In this document: one piece after another, positions 26,653 through 36,976 of the stretch
How the letters are laid out: the number at the start of each line of letters is the position of its first letter
How positions within the stretch are numbered: the first letter of the stretch is position 1
Source: CAVZCK01 sp963773735
GTDB taxonomy: Bacteria; Pseudomonadota; Alphaproteobacteria; Rhizobiales; Rhodomicrobiaceae
Reading direction: 5' to 3'
Length of the DNA stretch: 64,000 bases
Assembly: GCA_963773735.1 (NCBI GenBank)
Contig: CAVZCK010000025.1
Span: forward strand, 149,438-213,437
The notes under the pieces: generated by a model
What the model was told of the DNA's origin: nothing
What the model saw: the letters and a program-made list of their open reading frames with translations, nothing else
The model's database searches: none
Translations under genes and position numbers: made by a program

Positions 26653-27060
26653 TTGAATTATAAGATCGAGAAAATCGAAGGCGTCGGCCCGAAATTTGCG
26701 GCAAAACTCGATAAGGTCGGGATTCGGAATACCAAGCAATTACTCGACCGCGCCGCGACCCGGAAGGGACGCAAGGACTTGGCGGACACGTCCGGCATTG
26801 AGGAAAAGCTAATCCTTAAATGGGCCAATATGTCCGACCTGATGCGGATCAAAGGTGTTGGCGAGGAATTTTCTGAACTGCTCGAGGTTGCCGGGGTTGA
26901 CACGGTCAAGGAACTGGCCAAGCGCAAAGCCGACAGTCTGCATAAGGCGATGGTCGAGGCGAACGAGAAGCGAAAGCTTGTCCGTCAGCTTCCAGGCGTT
27001 GCGCAGGTGGCGAGCTGGGTCAGTCAGGCGAAGAGCATCGATCCCGTCATGAAATACTGA
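26653..27060 (+). CDS. DUF4332 helix-hairpin-helix protein
   Basis: A 135-residue protein made of two helix-hairpin-helix units (IEGVGPKFAAKLDKVGI near residue 8 and IKGVGEEFSELLEVAGV near residue 65), which matches DUF4332. Such repeats bind DNA non-specifically in other proteins; a direct function is not known. The start is TTG at 26653, four bases after GGAGAG. A longer frame from 26638 would include the ribosome binding site, so I reject it. Monocistronic by position. Intact. Confidence 0.72.
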   Translation: MNYKIEKIEGVGPKFAAKLDKVGIRNTKQLLDRAATRKGRKDLADTSGIEEKLILKWANMSDLMRIKGVGEEFSELLEVAGVDTVKELAKRKADSLHKAMVEANEKRKLVRQLPGVAQVASWVSQAKSIDPVMKY

Positions 27061-27344
27061 CCAAGAGGCCGCCACGCTCTCGGTTCGCGGTTCCGTCGTG
27101 ACACGCCCCGCGTCACCGGAGCTGGCAAGCTGCGTCTCACCGACTTCCTTTCGGTTTCCCTCGCCCAGCCCCCGCGGGCGCCCGCTTGCGATCGCTGCGG
27201 CGGCAGGCGAGGGTCGGTCGCGCTCCGGCCGAGGGCCTCCCCATGGGCGTCCACTGATACCATTATGCCATTGCGATCAAGCTCTTGTGCCAGTGGCGTG
27301 CGTCGCGCTGGACGCTCGGCTGCCGCTCCGCTTAAGATAGGGGG

Positions 27345-29447
27345 ATGACGGAATTGCGGTTGGCCGGGGATTTTCCGGGCGTTTCGATCGAGGATTGGCG
27401 GGCGGCGGCTAAAAAAGCGCTCCGCGGCGGCGACTTAGGCGAGCTCAGGAGCGAACTCTATGAGGGTTTTTCAACTGAGCCGCTTTATGCGCGGGAGGGT
27501 GCAGGCCTGCTGCCGGGGCGCTCCGGGCGCGTCGGAGCCTCGCCATTCGTGCGCGGCGGGCCGCTCCTGAACGACGCGCGGCCATGGGCGATCATTCAGT
27601 TTCTCGACCATCTCGACATCGCCGAAGCCAACCGCCAGCTCAGAGAGGACATGGCGAACGGCGCCCGAGCCTTCTGGGTGCAGTTCGGCGGCAACATTGC
27701 CTATGGCGGCGCTTTGCTCGGCGCCCGGCGGGTTGAGACCCTCGAACAGGTCTTTGACGGCGTCGCCTTGGAAGGCATCGACCTCTATGTCTCGGGCGGC
27801 TTCGACGCAGTGCCCGGCGCCGGACTATTGACAGCGCTCGTGGAAAAGCGCGGCACGCCACCCGACAAAATCACCGGCTCGGCGGGGCTCGATCCGCTCA
27901 GCCTGATCGCGGCGAGCGGCGTCATTCCGGCCGAACGCGGCAAGGCCCTGGCGGATGCCATCGACGCGGCGACCTATTTCCGCGAGCTTGGTTACGGCTG
28001 GCGGCCATTTCTGGTGTCAGACCGGGCTTGGCATCAATCCGGAGGGTCGGCGCGCGAGGAACTCGGCTTTGCGCTCGCTGCGGCGGTTTCCTATTGGCGG
28101 GCGCTGATCGATGCGGGCTGGCCCCTCGATAAGGCGGCAGGCGCGATCGGCTTTTCCCTCACCGCCAGCGCCGACCTCTTTCTGACCATCGCCAAATTCC
28201 GCGCCATCCGCGCGCTTTGGGCGCGGGTGACCGAGGCGGGCGGCCTGGCGCCGCGGCGTCCCTCGCTGATTGCGGAAATGTCCTTCCGCATGATCACCGA
28301 GCGTGATCCGCATGTGAATTTGCTGCGGGCGACGGCAGCTGCATTCGGCGCGGCGGTGGGCGGCGCCGAGGCGGTCCTGCTCATCCCCTTCAACACCTGC
28401 CACGGCACGCCGGACGCTTTCGCGCGGCGTCTGGCGCGCAATACCCAGCTCATTCTTCAGGAAGAGGCGCATCTCGGCCGCGTCGCCGACGCCGCCGGCG
28501 GCTCCTGGTATGTGGAGACGCTGACCCACCAGCTCGCCGCAGCGGCCTGGGAGGAGTTCCGAAGCATCGAAGCGTCGGGTGGCCTGCTTGCGGCACTGGA
28601 GAGCGGGCTCATGCGGCGTAAGCTGACCGACGTTGCTCTGCGGCGGCAGTCCAATCTGGCGCGCAACCACGACAAGATCACCGGGGTCTCATCCTTCCCG
28701 AACCTCGCCGAGGAGCCGATGTTCTCGCGGCCGGAGGATCTTGCCATCGACCTTGCCGCGCTCGATGAGGAGGGCGAGGTTCCTCAACTGCCGCGCCCCG
28801 AAAAGGGCAAGCGTTTCGGCGCGGTCGCCGCCGCCGCGCTCGGCGGGGCGACGCTCAAGGGCCTCGAACGCGCCTGCGACGGTCTGATGGAGCGCTTCGA
28901 CTTCATCCCGCCGACGAGCGAGCGCAGCGCCGAACCCTTCGAGCAGCTCCGCGCCGCGTCCGACCGGGCGATGAGCCGCGTTCGCGCCAGGCCGCCGGTT
29001 TACCTCGCCAATCTCGGGACGCTTTCGGACTACAATGCCCGCGCGAGCTGGGCGAAAAACTTCTTCGCTGCCGGCGGTATCGAAGCGCTCGACGAGGGCG
29101 GCTTCGAGGATTTCGATAGCCTGACACGAAAATTCCAGCGCAGCCCGGCGCCGATCGCCTGCATCTGTGCTTCGGACAAGACGCTTTCCGAAATGCCCGG
29201 CGCCCCGGCGGCGCTGAAAAAGGCCGGCGCCGTCGCAGTCTATCTTGCCGCTGAGCCCGCGGCGCTCACGATCCTCGGCGAAGCGGATAAGCGCGCCATC
29301 GACCGCATCATTTACGACGGCTGCAATATGCTCAAGACGCTCGCCGAGCTACATCATATGATGCGCGTGAAGGAGCTCGGAGAAGTCGAGTCCGACGATT
29401 TTGACGAGGATGAGGATGCGGCCGTGACGCCCTCGCGCAGACCTTAA
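27345..29447 (+). CDS. Methylmalonyl-CoA mutase small (beta) subunit
   Basis: A 700-residue subunit. It has the TIM-barrel mutase domain (FGGNIAYGGALLG, SLIAEMSFRMITERDPHVNLLRAT, NTCHGTPDAFARRLARNTQ, AGGSWYVE) and a degenerate B12-binding domain without DxHxxG, as expected of the non-catalytic partner. With the large subunit, it interconverts methylmalonyl-CoA and succinyl-CoA in propionate use or the ethylmalonyl-CoA pathway. The large-subunit gene follows after 15 bases. Intact, unlike its partner. Confidence 0.87.
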   Translation: MTELRLAGDFPGVSIEDWRAAAKKALRGGDLGELRSELYEGFSTEPLYAREGAGLLPGRSGRVGASPFVRGGPLLNDARPWAIIQFLDHLDIAEANRQLREDMANGARAFWVQFGGNIAYGGALLGARRVETLEQVFDGVALEGIDLYVSGGFDAVPGAGLLTALVEKRGTPPDKITGSAGLDPLSLIAASGVIPAERGKALADAIDAATYFRELGYGWRPFLVSDRAWHQSGGSAREELGFALAAAVSYWRALIDAGWPLDKAAGAIGFSLTASADLFLTIAKFRAIRALWARVTEAGGLAPRRPSLIAEMSFRMITERDPHVNLLRATAAAFGAAVGGAEAVLLIPFNTCHGTPDAFARRLARNTQLILQEEAHLGRVADAAGGSWYVETLTHQLAAAAWEEFRSIEASGGLLAALESGLMRRKLTDVALRRQSNLARNHDKITGVSSFPNLAEEPMFSRPEDLAIDLAALDEEGEVPQLPRPEKGKRFGAVAAAALGGATLKGLERACDGLMERFDFIPPTSERSAEPFEQLRAASDRAMSRVRARPPVYLANLGTLSDYNARASWAKNFFAAGGIEALDEGGFEDFDSLTRKFQRSPAPIACICASDKTLSEMPGAPAALKKAGAVAVYLAAEPAALTILGEADKRAIDRIIYDGCNMLKTLAELHHMMRVKELGEVESDDFDEDEDAAVTPSRRP

Positions 29448-29462
29448 GGTGATGATCGCATC

Positions 29463-31630
29463 ATGAGCCGACTGCCGAATTTTGCGCAGATGGAGTGGAC
29501 GCTCCCCGCGGCGGGCGAGGTGGAAAATGCCGCGCGCCAGCCTTGGATGACGCCGGAGGGGATTCCGGTTTCTGCCGCCTATGACGAGGCAGCGCTTGCG
29601 GGCCTGGATTTTCTGGAGACCATGCCCGGCCTGCCGCCATTCTTGCGCGGCCCTTATCCGACCATGTATGTCCAGCAGCCCTGGACCATCCGGCAATATG
29701 CCGGCTTCTCCACGGCCGAGGAGTCGAACGCCTTTTACCGCCGCAATCTGGCCGCCGGGCAGAAGGGCCTTTCGATCGCCTTCGATCTCGCCACCCATCG
29801 CGGCTATGACAGCGACCATCCGCGCGTCAAAGGCGATGTCGGCATGGCGGGCGTCGCCATCGACTCCATCTACGACATGCGCACGCTGTTCGACGGCATT
29901 CCGCTTATCGGAAATGACCGTGTCGATGACCATGAACGGCGCGGTGCTGCCGGTGATGGCGCTCTTCATCGTGGCGGGGAAGAGCAGGGCGTGCCGCCGG
30001 AGAAGCTGGCCGGGACCATCCAGAACGACATCCTCAAGGAGTTCATGGTCCGCAACACCTATATCTACCCGCCCGGACCTTCGATGCGGATCATTTCGGA
30101 CATCTTCGCCTATACGTCGAAGCAGCATGCCGAAATTCAACTCGATCTCGATCTCCGGCTATCACATGCAGGAAGCCGGCGCGACGGCCGATCTCGAACT
30201 CGGCTACACGCTCGCCGACGGCCTCGAATATGCGCGCGCGGGCCAGAAGGCGGGGCTCGACATCGACAGTTTCGCGCCGCGCCTGTCCTTCTTCTGGGCG
30301 ATCGGCATGAACTTCTTCATGGAAGTCGCCAAGATGCGCGCCGGCCGCATGCTCTGGGCGAAGATCATGCGGAGAGCTGGGCGCGAAGGACGCCAAGTCG
30401 CTTGCCCTGCGCGCCCATTGCCAGACCTCGGGCTGGAGCCTGACCGCGCAGGACGCTTTCAACAACGTCATCCGCACCTGCGTCGAGGCGATGGCCGCCA
30501 CCCATGGCGGCACGCAGTCGCTGCACACCAACGCGCTCGACGAGGCGCTGGCCCTGCCGACCGATTTCTCCGCGCGCATCGCCCGCAACACCCAGCTTTT
30601 CCTGCCCAGGAAACCGGGACCACCCGCGTCATCGATCCCTGGGGCGGCAGCTATTATGTCGAGCGGCTGACCCATGAGCTCGCCGAGAAGGCCTGGGCGC
30701 ATATCGAGGAGGTCGAGGCGCTCGGCGGCATGGCCAAGGCGATCGATGCCGGCCTGCCGAAGATGCGCATCGAGGAGGCCGCGGCCCGCACCCAGGCGCG
30801 GATCGACAGCGGCGCGCAGACCATCGTCGGCGTCAACCGTTACAAGCCCGAGGCCGAGAAGCCGGTCGATGTGCTGGTGGTCGACAATTCCGCCGTGCGC
30901 GCCATGCAGATCGAGAAGCTGAAGCGGCTGCGCGCCGAGCGGAAGCGAGGCCGAGACGCAAGCCGCGCTCGACGCGCTCACCGAAGCGGCGGCCGAGCGG
31001 GCAGGGCAATCTGCTCGATTTGTCGATCAAGGCGGCGCGGGCGAAGGCCACGGTCGGCGAGATGTCGGACGCATGGAGAAGGCGTTCGGCCGCCACGCGT
31101 CGACACCCGCGCCGTGTCCGGCGTCTACCGGCAGGAGATCGGGCAGATGAACGACACTGTGCGCCGCGCCCTGACGATGACCGCCGCCTTCGAGGCTGCA
31201 CGACGGCCGCCGCCCGCGGATCCTGGTCGCCAAGATCGGCCAGGACGGCCATGATCGCGGCCAGAAGGTGATCGCCTCGGCCTTCGCCGATCTCGGCTTC
31301 GACGTCGACATCGGCCCGCTGTTCGCAGACGCCGGCGGAATGCGCGCGCCAGGCGATCGAGAACGACGTCCATATCATCGGCGTCTCGACGCTCGCCGCC
31401 GGGCATCTGACGCTGGTGCCGGAGCTCAAGGCGAGCTTGCCGCGCAAGGGCGGCCGGACATCATGATCGTGGTCGGCGGCGTCATCCCGCCACAGGACTA
31501 TGACGCCCTCTATGCGGCGGGCGCCAGGGCCATTTTCGGCCCAGGCACGGTGATCGCGGAGGCTGCGATCGACCTTCTCAACAAACTCAATGCCCAGCTT
31601 GGCTATGCATCGCTCGAAGCCGCTGAATAA
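29463..31630 (+). CDS. Methylmalonyl-CoA mutase large (alpha) subunit, about a dozen frameshifts
   Basis: The catalytic B12 subunit, about 720 residues when the frames are joined. The N-terminal piece (YPTMYVQQPWTIRQYAGFST, AFDLATHRGYDSDHPRV) and the mid pieces (MTVSMTMNGAVLPV, NTYIYPP, SGYHMQEAGA, DPWGGSYYVE) carry the substrate-binding residues; KIGQDGHDRGQKV is the DxHxxG cobalamin site. Frame changes fall near 29905, 29977, 30125, 30370, 30602, 30945, 31004, 31068, 31090, 31205, 31340 and 31435, each a one- or two-base indel. The protein text between them is well conserved, so this is more likely faulty sequence than a pseudogene. No meaB or epimerase gene follows. Confidence 0.85.
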
Positions 31631-31770
31631 TCTCAAGACTTTATAATCGCGTGCCAGTCGCTCGTTTCGCGCCGCCAATGCGGCTTGCCGATATGATTTG
31701 ATTTTCTGAATACGGCCCTCTATTGCAGTGATCGCCGCGGCGAAAGCGGCGTATTTTGTTCGAGTATTCC

Positions 31771-32634
31771 ATGCAAGAGCGCATTTTCTCTATGGCTGCT
31801 AGGCTCGGCGCGAGCACTGATAACGGCAAGCGCGAAGGCGAACCGTTTTTCTCCATTCACAACATCATAACCTTGGCGCTTATCGTCGGATTGGCGCTCT
31901 ATCCGGGCTGGTCCGGGACTATCCGGCTACTGCTCGTCGTGGCCCTCCTGGTCATCGTGGTGACCGGGCTCATCTCAAGCTATGCCGGGTTCGTCTGCCG
32001 CTGTATTCTGCCTCTTCTGATCGGCGGGATTTGCGTTGAAGCGTACATCCTCCTGTGGCGTTGGGACAGCGCGGGCGAAATTACGCGATATTTTGTTTTC
32101 AAGCAGGACTACAGCCAGAACTTTTATACCGGCGTCGCAACGCTTTACGCGATCATTACGGCTCTCGCGCTCGTCAAGGGCATCGAAGATTTCGACGCGA
32201 TGAAACGCAATATTTCCGAGGAGGCCCACAAGGTCAGGACGATATCGGAAATGACGCATTACTTCGACATCGAGAATGATCCGGCAATGCGGGAGGCCAT
32301 TCTCGGGCTGCGACGCAAGCTGTTGCGCTATGCCCGCAACGTCCTGGCTTTGCGCGATCAGACGATCAAGGGCGAGAATCTGGAGCTGCTGCGAGACTGC
32401 CGGACCGATATTGCCAAGCTGAAGCCCGCGGATGAAAATGATCAGTATTCGCTGCAATTCATCGTCGAGGCTCATAGCGAACTCGGGACATTGCGCTCGC
32501 AGCGCATTGGCGCCATCGGAGAGAAGATCCCTTTCTATCTGATTGCCGCGCTTTGGCTGACGGCGCTCGGGTTGATCCTGCCCTTCATGGCCGAGCCACT
32601 CCAGATCTCGGCACAGGGATCGGCGGCGGTATGA
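31771..32634 (+). CDS. Membrane protein with central cytoplasmic helical part
   Basis: A 287-residue protein with about five hydrophobic segments in the first 130 residues, a charged helical middle (residues 150-250) and one hydrophobic segment at the end. The helical middle (AMREAILGLRRKLLRYARNV, DQTIKGENLELL) and the closing helix recall DUF4239 (bestrophin-like) proteins, but I cannot assign it firmly. The stop overlaps the ATG of the next short gene (ATGA). The two could be one protein split by a frameshift at about 32600-32632, since the next frame supplies another helix. The start ATG at 31771 is uncertain; a TTG precedes it by five codons. Confidence 0.5.
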   Translation: MQERIFSMAARLGASTDNGKREGEPFFSIHNIITLALIVGLALYPGWSGTIRLLLVVALLVIVVTGLISSYAGFVCRCILPLLIGGICVEAYILLWRWDSAGEITRYFVFKQDYSQNFYTGVATLYAIITALALVKGIEDFDAMKRNISEEAHKVRTISEMTHYFDIENDPAMREAILGLRRKLLRYARNVLALRDQTIKGENLELLRDCRTDIAKLKPADENDQYSLQFIVEAHSELGTLRSQRIGAIGEKIPFYLIAALWLTALGLILPFMAEPLQISAQGSAAV

Positions 32635-32837
32635 TTCCGAATGAGGCGCGCTTCGGGCAGTATTACATCATCTTCCTGATGGGCGCACTGAACAGCTTTC
32701 TCCTCCTGATGCTCTCCGATATCAGCGATCCTTTCGACGGCTTCTGGCAGGTCAATTTCGACCCCTTCGACGAGCTTCGTCTTGAACTCGCTGATCAAAT
32801 GGATGCGCCGGACCGTCCGGCGAGCCAAACCGCCTGA
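32631..32837 (+). CDS. Short membrane protein, possibly the C-terminal piece of the preceding gene
   Basis: A 68-residue frame starting in the stop of the previous gene. It has one hydrophobic helix (YYIIFLMGALNSFLLLML) followed by DISDPFDGFWQVNFDPF, which resembles the end of DUF4239 proteins. Either it is a separate translationally coupled subunit or the C terminus of the same protein after an indel. Confidence 0.4.
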   Translation: MIPNEARFGQYYIIFLMGALNSFLLLMLSDISDPFDGFWQVNFDPFDELRLELADQMDAPDRPASQTA

Positions 32838-33124
32838 TCCGCGGGGCCGCGCCTCACCGACCGCAAAAGGCTCGGCGCCGTCCCAGTTTTCCGAACCACG
32901 GCCGGCCCGTAGGCATTCTCGTCTTCGCATCGGGCCAAGCGGCGCAGGGGCTGGCGGCCGCATCATGGCGGGGCGCCCGTTAAGACGCTGCTCATGACTT
33001 GCCTTTAATCTGCGACGTGAGCGCCTGGAGGGGCGTGCTCGCGGGCCGGCCGGAACCGCGGCGACGATTTCGCGTTTGTTGAAGAGTTACAGAGTTGCTG
33101 CCATCTGTGCATTCGGAGTTACCC

Positions 33125-33316
33125 ATGACGATGATGAACGGGCTTGATCGGAGGGAATTGGACATTCTCGACGAAGATTATTTCGGCCCGCCTCCTCGCT
33201 TTCTCCGGGAAGGCCGCCCGATAGACTTCTGCATCGAAGGCGAGGAGGACCGGCGCGCCCATGGCAGCACTTTGGCTGCGCTTCAGAAGATCAAGGCGTT
33301 TCTCGGCATGTGCTGA
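33125..33316 (+). CDS. Small acidic protein of unknown function
   Basis: A 63-residue protein (MTMMNGLDRRELDILDEDYF ...) with an excess of Asp and Glu and no hydrophobic segment. GGAG lies six bases before the ATG. I know no family. It sits alone between a membrane protein and a GT87 glycosyltransferase. The good ribosome binding site and biased codon use make it more likely real than chance. Confidence 0.4.
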   Translation: MTMMNGLDRRELDILDEDYFGPPPRFLREGRPIDFCIEGEEDRRAHGSTLAALQKIKAFLGMC

Positions 33317-33552
33317 TACGAGCTGGGTTTGCCGATGACCCCGCGCGGGGTCCCGCAGATGCACGGCTATGGCAAGCGCACGCGGCGCTCTTCCCGCGGC
33401 GGCGGATAAAGCGGGATACAGTCTTTCATTTGACATGCCGTTTTGGCACGTGATTACCTCGCCCGCATAGTCCGGCCAAAAAGGCAGTCGGCCATGATGA
33501 GAGAGCGAGGCGGCGATCGGCCCATTCATGGGCGCGATCGGGCGAAAGCATT

Positions 33553-34884
33553 TTGAGCGCGGCGGCGACCAGCGTCAAAACCCTGTTTGAGAACCGGCCG
33601 CAATGGGCTTGGGCGGCGGCGATTCTCGTGGGCGGCGCGATTTATCTGTGCCTGTGGCCGCTTTCCGAACCGCCGATTTTGTTCAGCGATTTTGTGAAAG
33701 CCTATTGGGTCGCGGCCGAACACCTCTGGAATGGCGGGCTTAGTGCGCATTATCCGTTCACCTTGCCGGGGAACTGGTCCAATCTTCCGATTCTCGCCTG
33801 GCCGTTCGCCGTGCTCGTTCCGCTTGGTCGCGAAGGTGCGGCGTGGGCATATCTCATCGCCGGCCTCATTGTCACCTTGGCGACTTGGGTGCTCCTGGCG
33901 CGCTTTGCCCGGCTGAGCGGACCGATGGCCGCTGCGCTGCTGTTTCTGTTCTTCCTGAACGGGCCGCTCCTGAACACGCTTCGCGAGGGCAACAGCACGC
34001 ATTTCGTGCTGTTCTTCCTGGTCCTGACGCTCGTGCTCTGGGAAGGGAAGCGGGAATATCTGGCCGGGCTCGCGCTCGGCATGGCGGCGACGATCAAATT
34101 GCCGCTCTTGCTGTTCGGGGTCTATTTCTTCTTGAGGCGCCGCTGGGCGATCGTCGCCGGCGGTGCGACAACCGTTACCGTCGCCGTCCTGCTGTCGCTC
34201 GCCATTTTCGGCTTTGCGGACCATGTGCAATGGTATGACGACTCGATCGGCTTCGCTACGGGAGGCGCGGTACCGGCCTTTAACGCGCAGTCGATCGACG
34301 GCTTTCTGATGCGCCTATCGACCGGCGCAGAGGAGCTGCTGTATTGGGGGCCTATCGAGCCGTCGCCCTTGCACAAAATCGCCCGCGATCTGGCTCTGCT
34401 GGTGCTTTTTGGCGGGTTCGGCTGGTTCATATTCCGCACGGAACGGCAGGGGCTCATTGCATCGCAAGGGGCAGGGCCGACGCCGCACGATCTCCTGCAA
34501 TTTTCGATCATCATCATCCTGTCGCTGATCACCAGCCCGCTGACCTGGACGCATTACTATGCTTTTCTGCTTGTACCGCTGGCGCTCTATCTCGGCGGCC
34601 GCCTGCCGCTGCCGGATGACGCGACGACGCGCTGGCTGTTCTGGACCGGCTATGCGCTCGCTTCGCTCCCGGTGATCATGCCCAAAATGTCGGTCGACGC
34701 CGAACCTCCGTTCAGCTGGCAGGCAGAGCTTGCGGCCCGCACCATCGTTTCGGCCTGGCTGTTCGGGGCGCTGATCATGCTCGCCTGTTTCGCGCGGGGT
34801 GCCTGGCTGGCGACCGCAATTGCCCCCAGCTCCCGCGCCGTGCCGGAAGCATCTGGCGCGATTGGAAACCGGCCCCGGAGCTGA
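33553..34884 (+). CDS. GT87/DUF2029 polytopic glycosyltransferase
   Basis: A 443-residue membrane protein with about 11 hydrophobic segments. The first periplasmic loop has FSDFVKAYWVAAEHLW, with the acidic residue and D-F-x-x-Y/F-W-x-A-A pattern of the GT87 family, which uses polyprenyl-phosphate mannose as donor. A long loop with SPLTWTHYYAFLLVPLALYL follows, also typical. The start is TTG at 33553. Target glycan unknown. Intact. Confidence 0.72.
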   Translation: MSAAATSVKTLFENRPQWAWAAAILVGGAIYLCLWPLSEPPILFSDFVKAYWVAAEHLWNGGLSAHYPFTLPGNWSNLPILAWPFAVLVPLGREGAAWAYLIAGLIVTLATWVLLARFARLSGPMAAALLFLFFLNGPLLNTLREGNSTHFVLFFLVLTLVLWEGKREYLAGLALGMAATIKLPLLLFGVYFFLRRRWAIVAGGATTVTVAVLLSLAIFGFADHVQWYDDSIGFATGGAVPAFNAQSIDGFLMRLSTGAEELLYWGPIEPSPLHKIARDLALLVLFGGFGWFIFRTERQGLIASQGAGPTPHDLLQFSIIIILSLITSPLTWTHYYAFLLVPLALYLGGRLPLPDDATTRWLFWTGYALASLPVIMPKMSVDAEPPFSWQAELAARTIVSAWLFGALIMLACFARGAWLATAIAPSSRAVPEASGAIGNRPRS

Positions 34885-35036
34885 TGGCACTCCCGACCCA
34901 GCGCGCGCAAGCAGAAAATCCAGCCTTTTGCTTGCGCTTCCCAGCATAATTGTGACTATCAGGTACGTTCTACGTTGAAGAGCGGCCCGATCGGCACCAT
35001 CAATGAGCCAAGAAAACAAAATGCAACGAGGACCAG

Positions 35037-35961
35037 ATGGCCGATCCCTATCAAGTGCTCGGCGTGTCGCGCGATGCCGCCCAAGCCGACATCCGGAAGG
35101 CCTATAGGCGGCTCGCCAAGAAGCACCACCCCGACCTCAATCCGGGCAATGCCGAGGCCGAAAAGCGCTTCAAGGAGATTGCCGCCGCCTATGACATTGT
35201 CGGCGATGAGCGAAAAGCGCGCCCGCTTCGACAAGGGCGAGATCGATGAAACCGGTGCGGAACGCCCGGAACGGCAATTCTATCGCGACTATGCCGAGGG
35301 CGAGCCGGGCTTCAAATATTATCGCCGGTCGGGGCCTGACGGCCCTGACGATCTCGGCGATATTTTCGGCGATTTCTTCGGCCGCCAAGGCACCGGCGGA
35401 AGGGGAGGCTTCAAGCTCCGCGGCGGCGACGTCAGCTATTCGCTGCCGGTGGATTTCCTCGAAGCCGTCAACGGGGCAAAGAAGACCGTCACCATGCCGG
35501 ACGGCAAGCGGCTTTCGATCACGATTCCGGCTGGCATTAAGGACGGTCAGACGCTGCGGTTGCGCGGCGAGGGGCGGCCCGGCATTGGCGGCGGCGAGAA
35601 CGGCGACGCGCTGGTGACCGTCAATGTCGCGGAACACCCGGGTTTCAGACGTGACGGTGATACGATCCGCTCGGTGCTCAATATCTCGCTCAATGAGGCG
35701 CTGTCGGGCGCAAAAGTCCGCGCCGAGACGATCGCCGGGCCGGTCAATGTCACGGTGCGCAAGAATGCCAATAGCGGCGACACGCTGCGGCTGCGTGGCA
35801 AGGGCGTAGTGAACCGGACGACCGGTAAGCACGGCGACCATCTTATCGAGCTGCGTGTCAAGCTGCCGGAAGCGCCAGATGACGAGCTGAGGGCGTTCAT
35901 CGCCGACTGGGAGGCTAAGCATCCCTATAATCCGCGCGCCGCGACGGAGGCGGTGTCATGA
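35037..35961 (+). CDS. CbpA-type DnaJ co-chaperone, one frameshift
   Basis: About 308 residues. The J-domain (residues 4-65) has the HPD triplet in KKHHPDLNPG; the C-terminal substrate-binding domains show DFLEAVNGAKKTV, LRLRGEGRPG and a second LRLRGKG repeat; the zinc-finger of DnaJ is absent, so it is CbpA-like. The J-domain frame ends early; continuing in the next frame at about 35208-35214 restores KRARFDKGEIDE. It is followed, with ATGA overlap, by a CbpM-type modulator, which is the standard arrangement. A second, intact paralogue lies at 46901. Confidence 0.83.
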
Positions 35962-36287
35962 TCGGCGAGAAAGACTTATGCGCGATGTTCGCCAGGCTCG
36001 AAGCCGACATGCTTCGCGAATGGATCGACGCCGGGCTGGTGCAAGGGGCGCGTCAGGGGAGCGCCATAAGCTTCGACGAGGCCGATGTGGCGCGGGTCCG
36101 GCTCATCTGCGAATTGCACTACGACCTTGCCGTCGAGGAGGAAACGCTTCCGCTGGTGCTTTCCTTGATGGATCAGCTTTACGATCTGCGGCGCTCGGCG
36201 CGCGCGCTTGCCTCGGCGATCGAGGAGGAGCCGGATGAGGTGCGGGTGCGGATTTCGGCCGGCGTCGTCAAGCGCCTGAAGGCGTGA
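35958..36287 (+). CDS. Chaperone modulator CbpM-like
   Basis: A 109-residue helical protein. It begins with a MerR-like recognition helix (LREWIDAGLV) and continues with the LVLSLMDQLYDLRR segment of CbpM. CbpM binds the J-domain of CbpA and restrains its DnaK stimulation. Overlap with the CbpA stop means coupled translation. Intact. Confidence 0.75.
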   Translation: MIGEKDLCAMFARLEADMLREWIDAGLVQGARQGSAISFDEADVARVRLICELHYDLAVEEETLPLVLSLMDQLYDLRRSARALASAIEEEPDEVRVRISAGVVKRLKA

Positions 36288-36419
36288 GGGAACGCAACGC
36301 GCCTCTGGTCACTGGGCCGGCGTTAGATTATATGCGGCGGAGGGCGGCCTTATAGAGTTGGCGCTGAGGACGCCCCCACGCCTGCCTTTCCACCTTGTTC
36401 AAGATCGGACCCTGAAGCC

Positions 36420-36926
36420 ATGTCGCTCACCCTGCATCAAGCTGTGTTTCCCTATACGCTGCGAACTCTCAACGCGCTCGGCGCCATTCTCGACAAGGCG
36501 GCCGCCCATTGCGAGGCGCGCAAGATCGATCCCGCCGCGCTGCTCGGATACCGGCTCGCGCCCGATATGTTCGATCTTAAGCGGCAGGTTCAGACGGTCA
36601 GCGACCAGGCCAAGGGCATGGCCTCGCGGCTCGCCGGCGTCGAAATCCCCAGCTATCCGGACACCGAGACGACGATTTCGGAGCTGAAAGCCCGCCTGGC
36701 GAAGACCGCTGATTACGTCGGCAGCATCACCGAGGAAAAAGTTGCCGGTGCGGAGGATCGCGAGATCATCCTCAAGATGCGCCGCGGCGATCTGAAATTC
36801 AGCGGGCGGGATTACGTGTTCGGCTTCTTCATGCCGAATTTCTATTTCCATGCTGCAACGGCTTACGGGATTCTGCGGCATGCCGGCGTCGAGTTGGGCA
36901 AGCTGGATTTTATGGGCGCCGCCTGA
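36420..36926 (+). CDS. DUF1993 family protein (DinB-like helical)
   Basis: A 168-residue protein. LHQAVFPYTLRTLNALGAILDKA at the start, DMFDLKRQVQTVSD in the middle and PNFYFHAATAYGILRHAGVELGK at the end are typical of DUF1993, a four-helix DinB-like fold with no settled role. Monocistronic. Intact. Confidence 0.78.
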   Translation: MSLTLHQAVFPYTLRTLNALGAILDKAAAHCEARKIDPAALLGYRLAPDMFDLKRQVQTVSDQAKGMASRLAGVEIPSYPDTETTISELKARLAKTADYVGSITEEKVAGAEDREIILKMRRGDLKFSGRDYVFGFFMPNFYFHAATAYGILRHAGVELGKLDFMGAA

Positions 36927-36976
36927 GCAGCGCCTCTCCAGCTTGTGAGAATAAAGCTGAATGACATGGGTTAGTT

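Noticed and set aside
27061..27344. A cobalamin riboswitch ahead of the B12-dependent mutase
   Set aside because: I looked for a B12 box and conserved core elements and found none.
29463..31630. Programmed frameshifting or recoding in the mutase
   Set aside because: The shifts vary in direction and lack slippery heptamers; a dozen programmed events in one gene is not credible.
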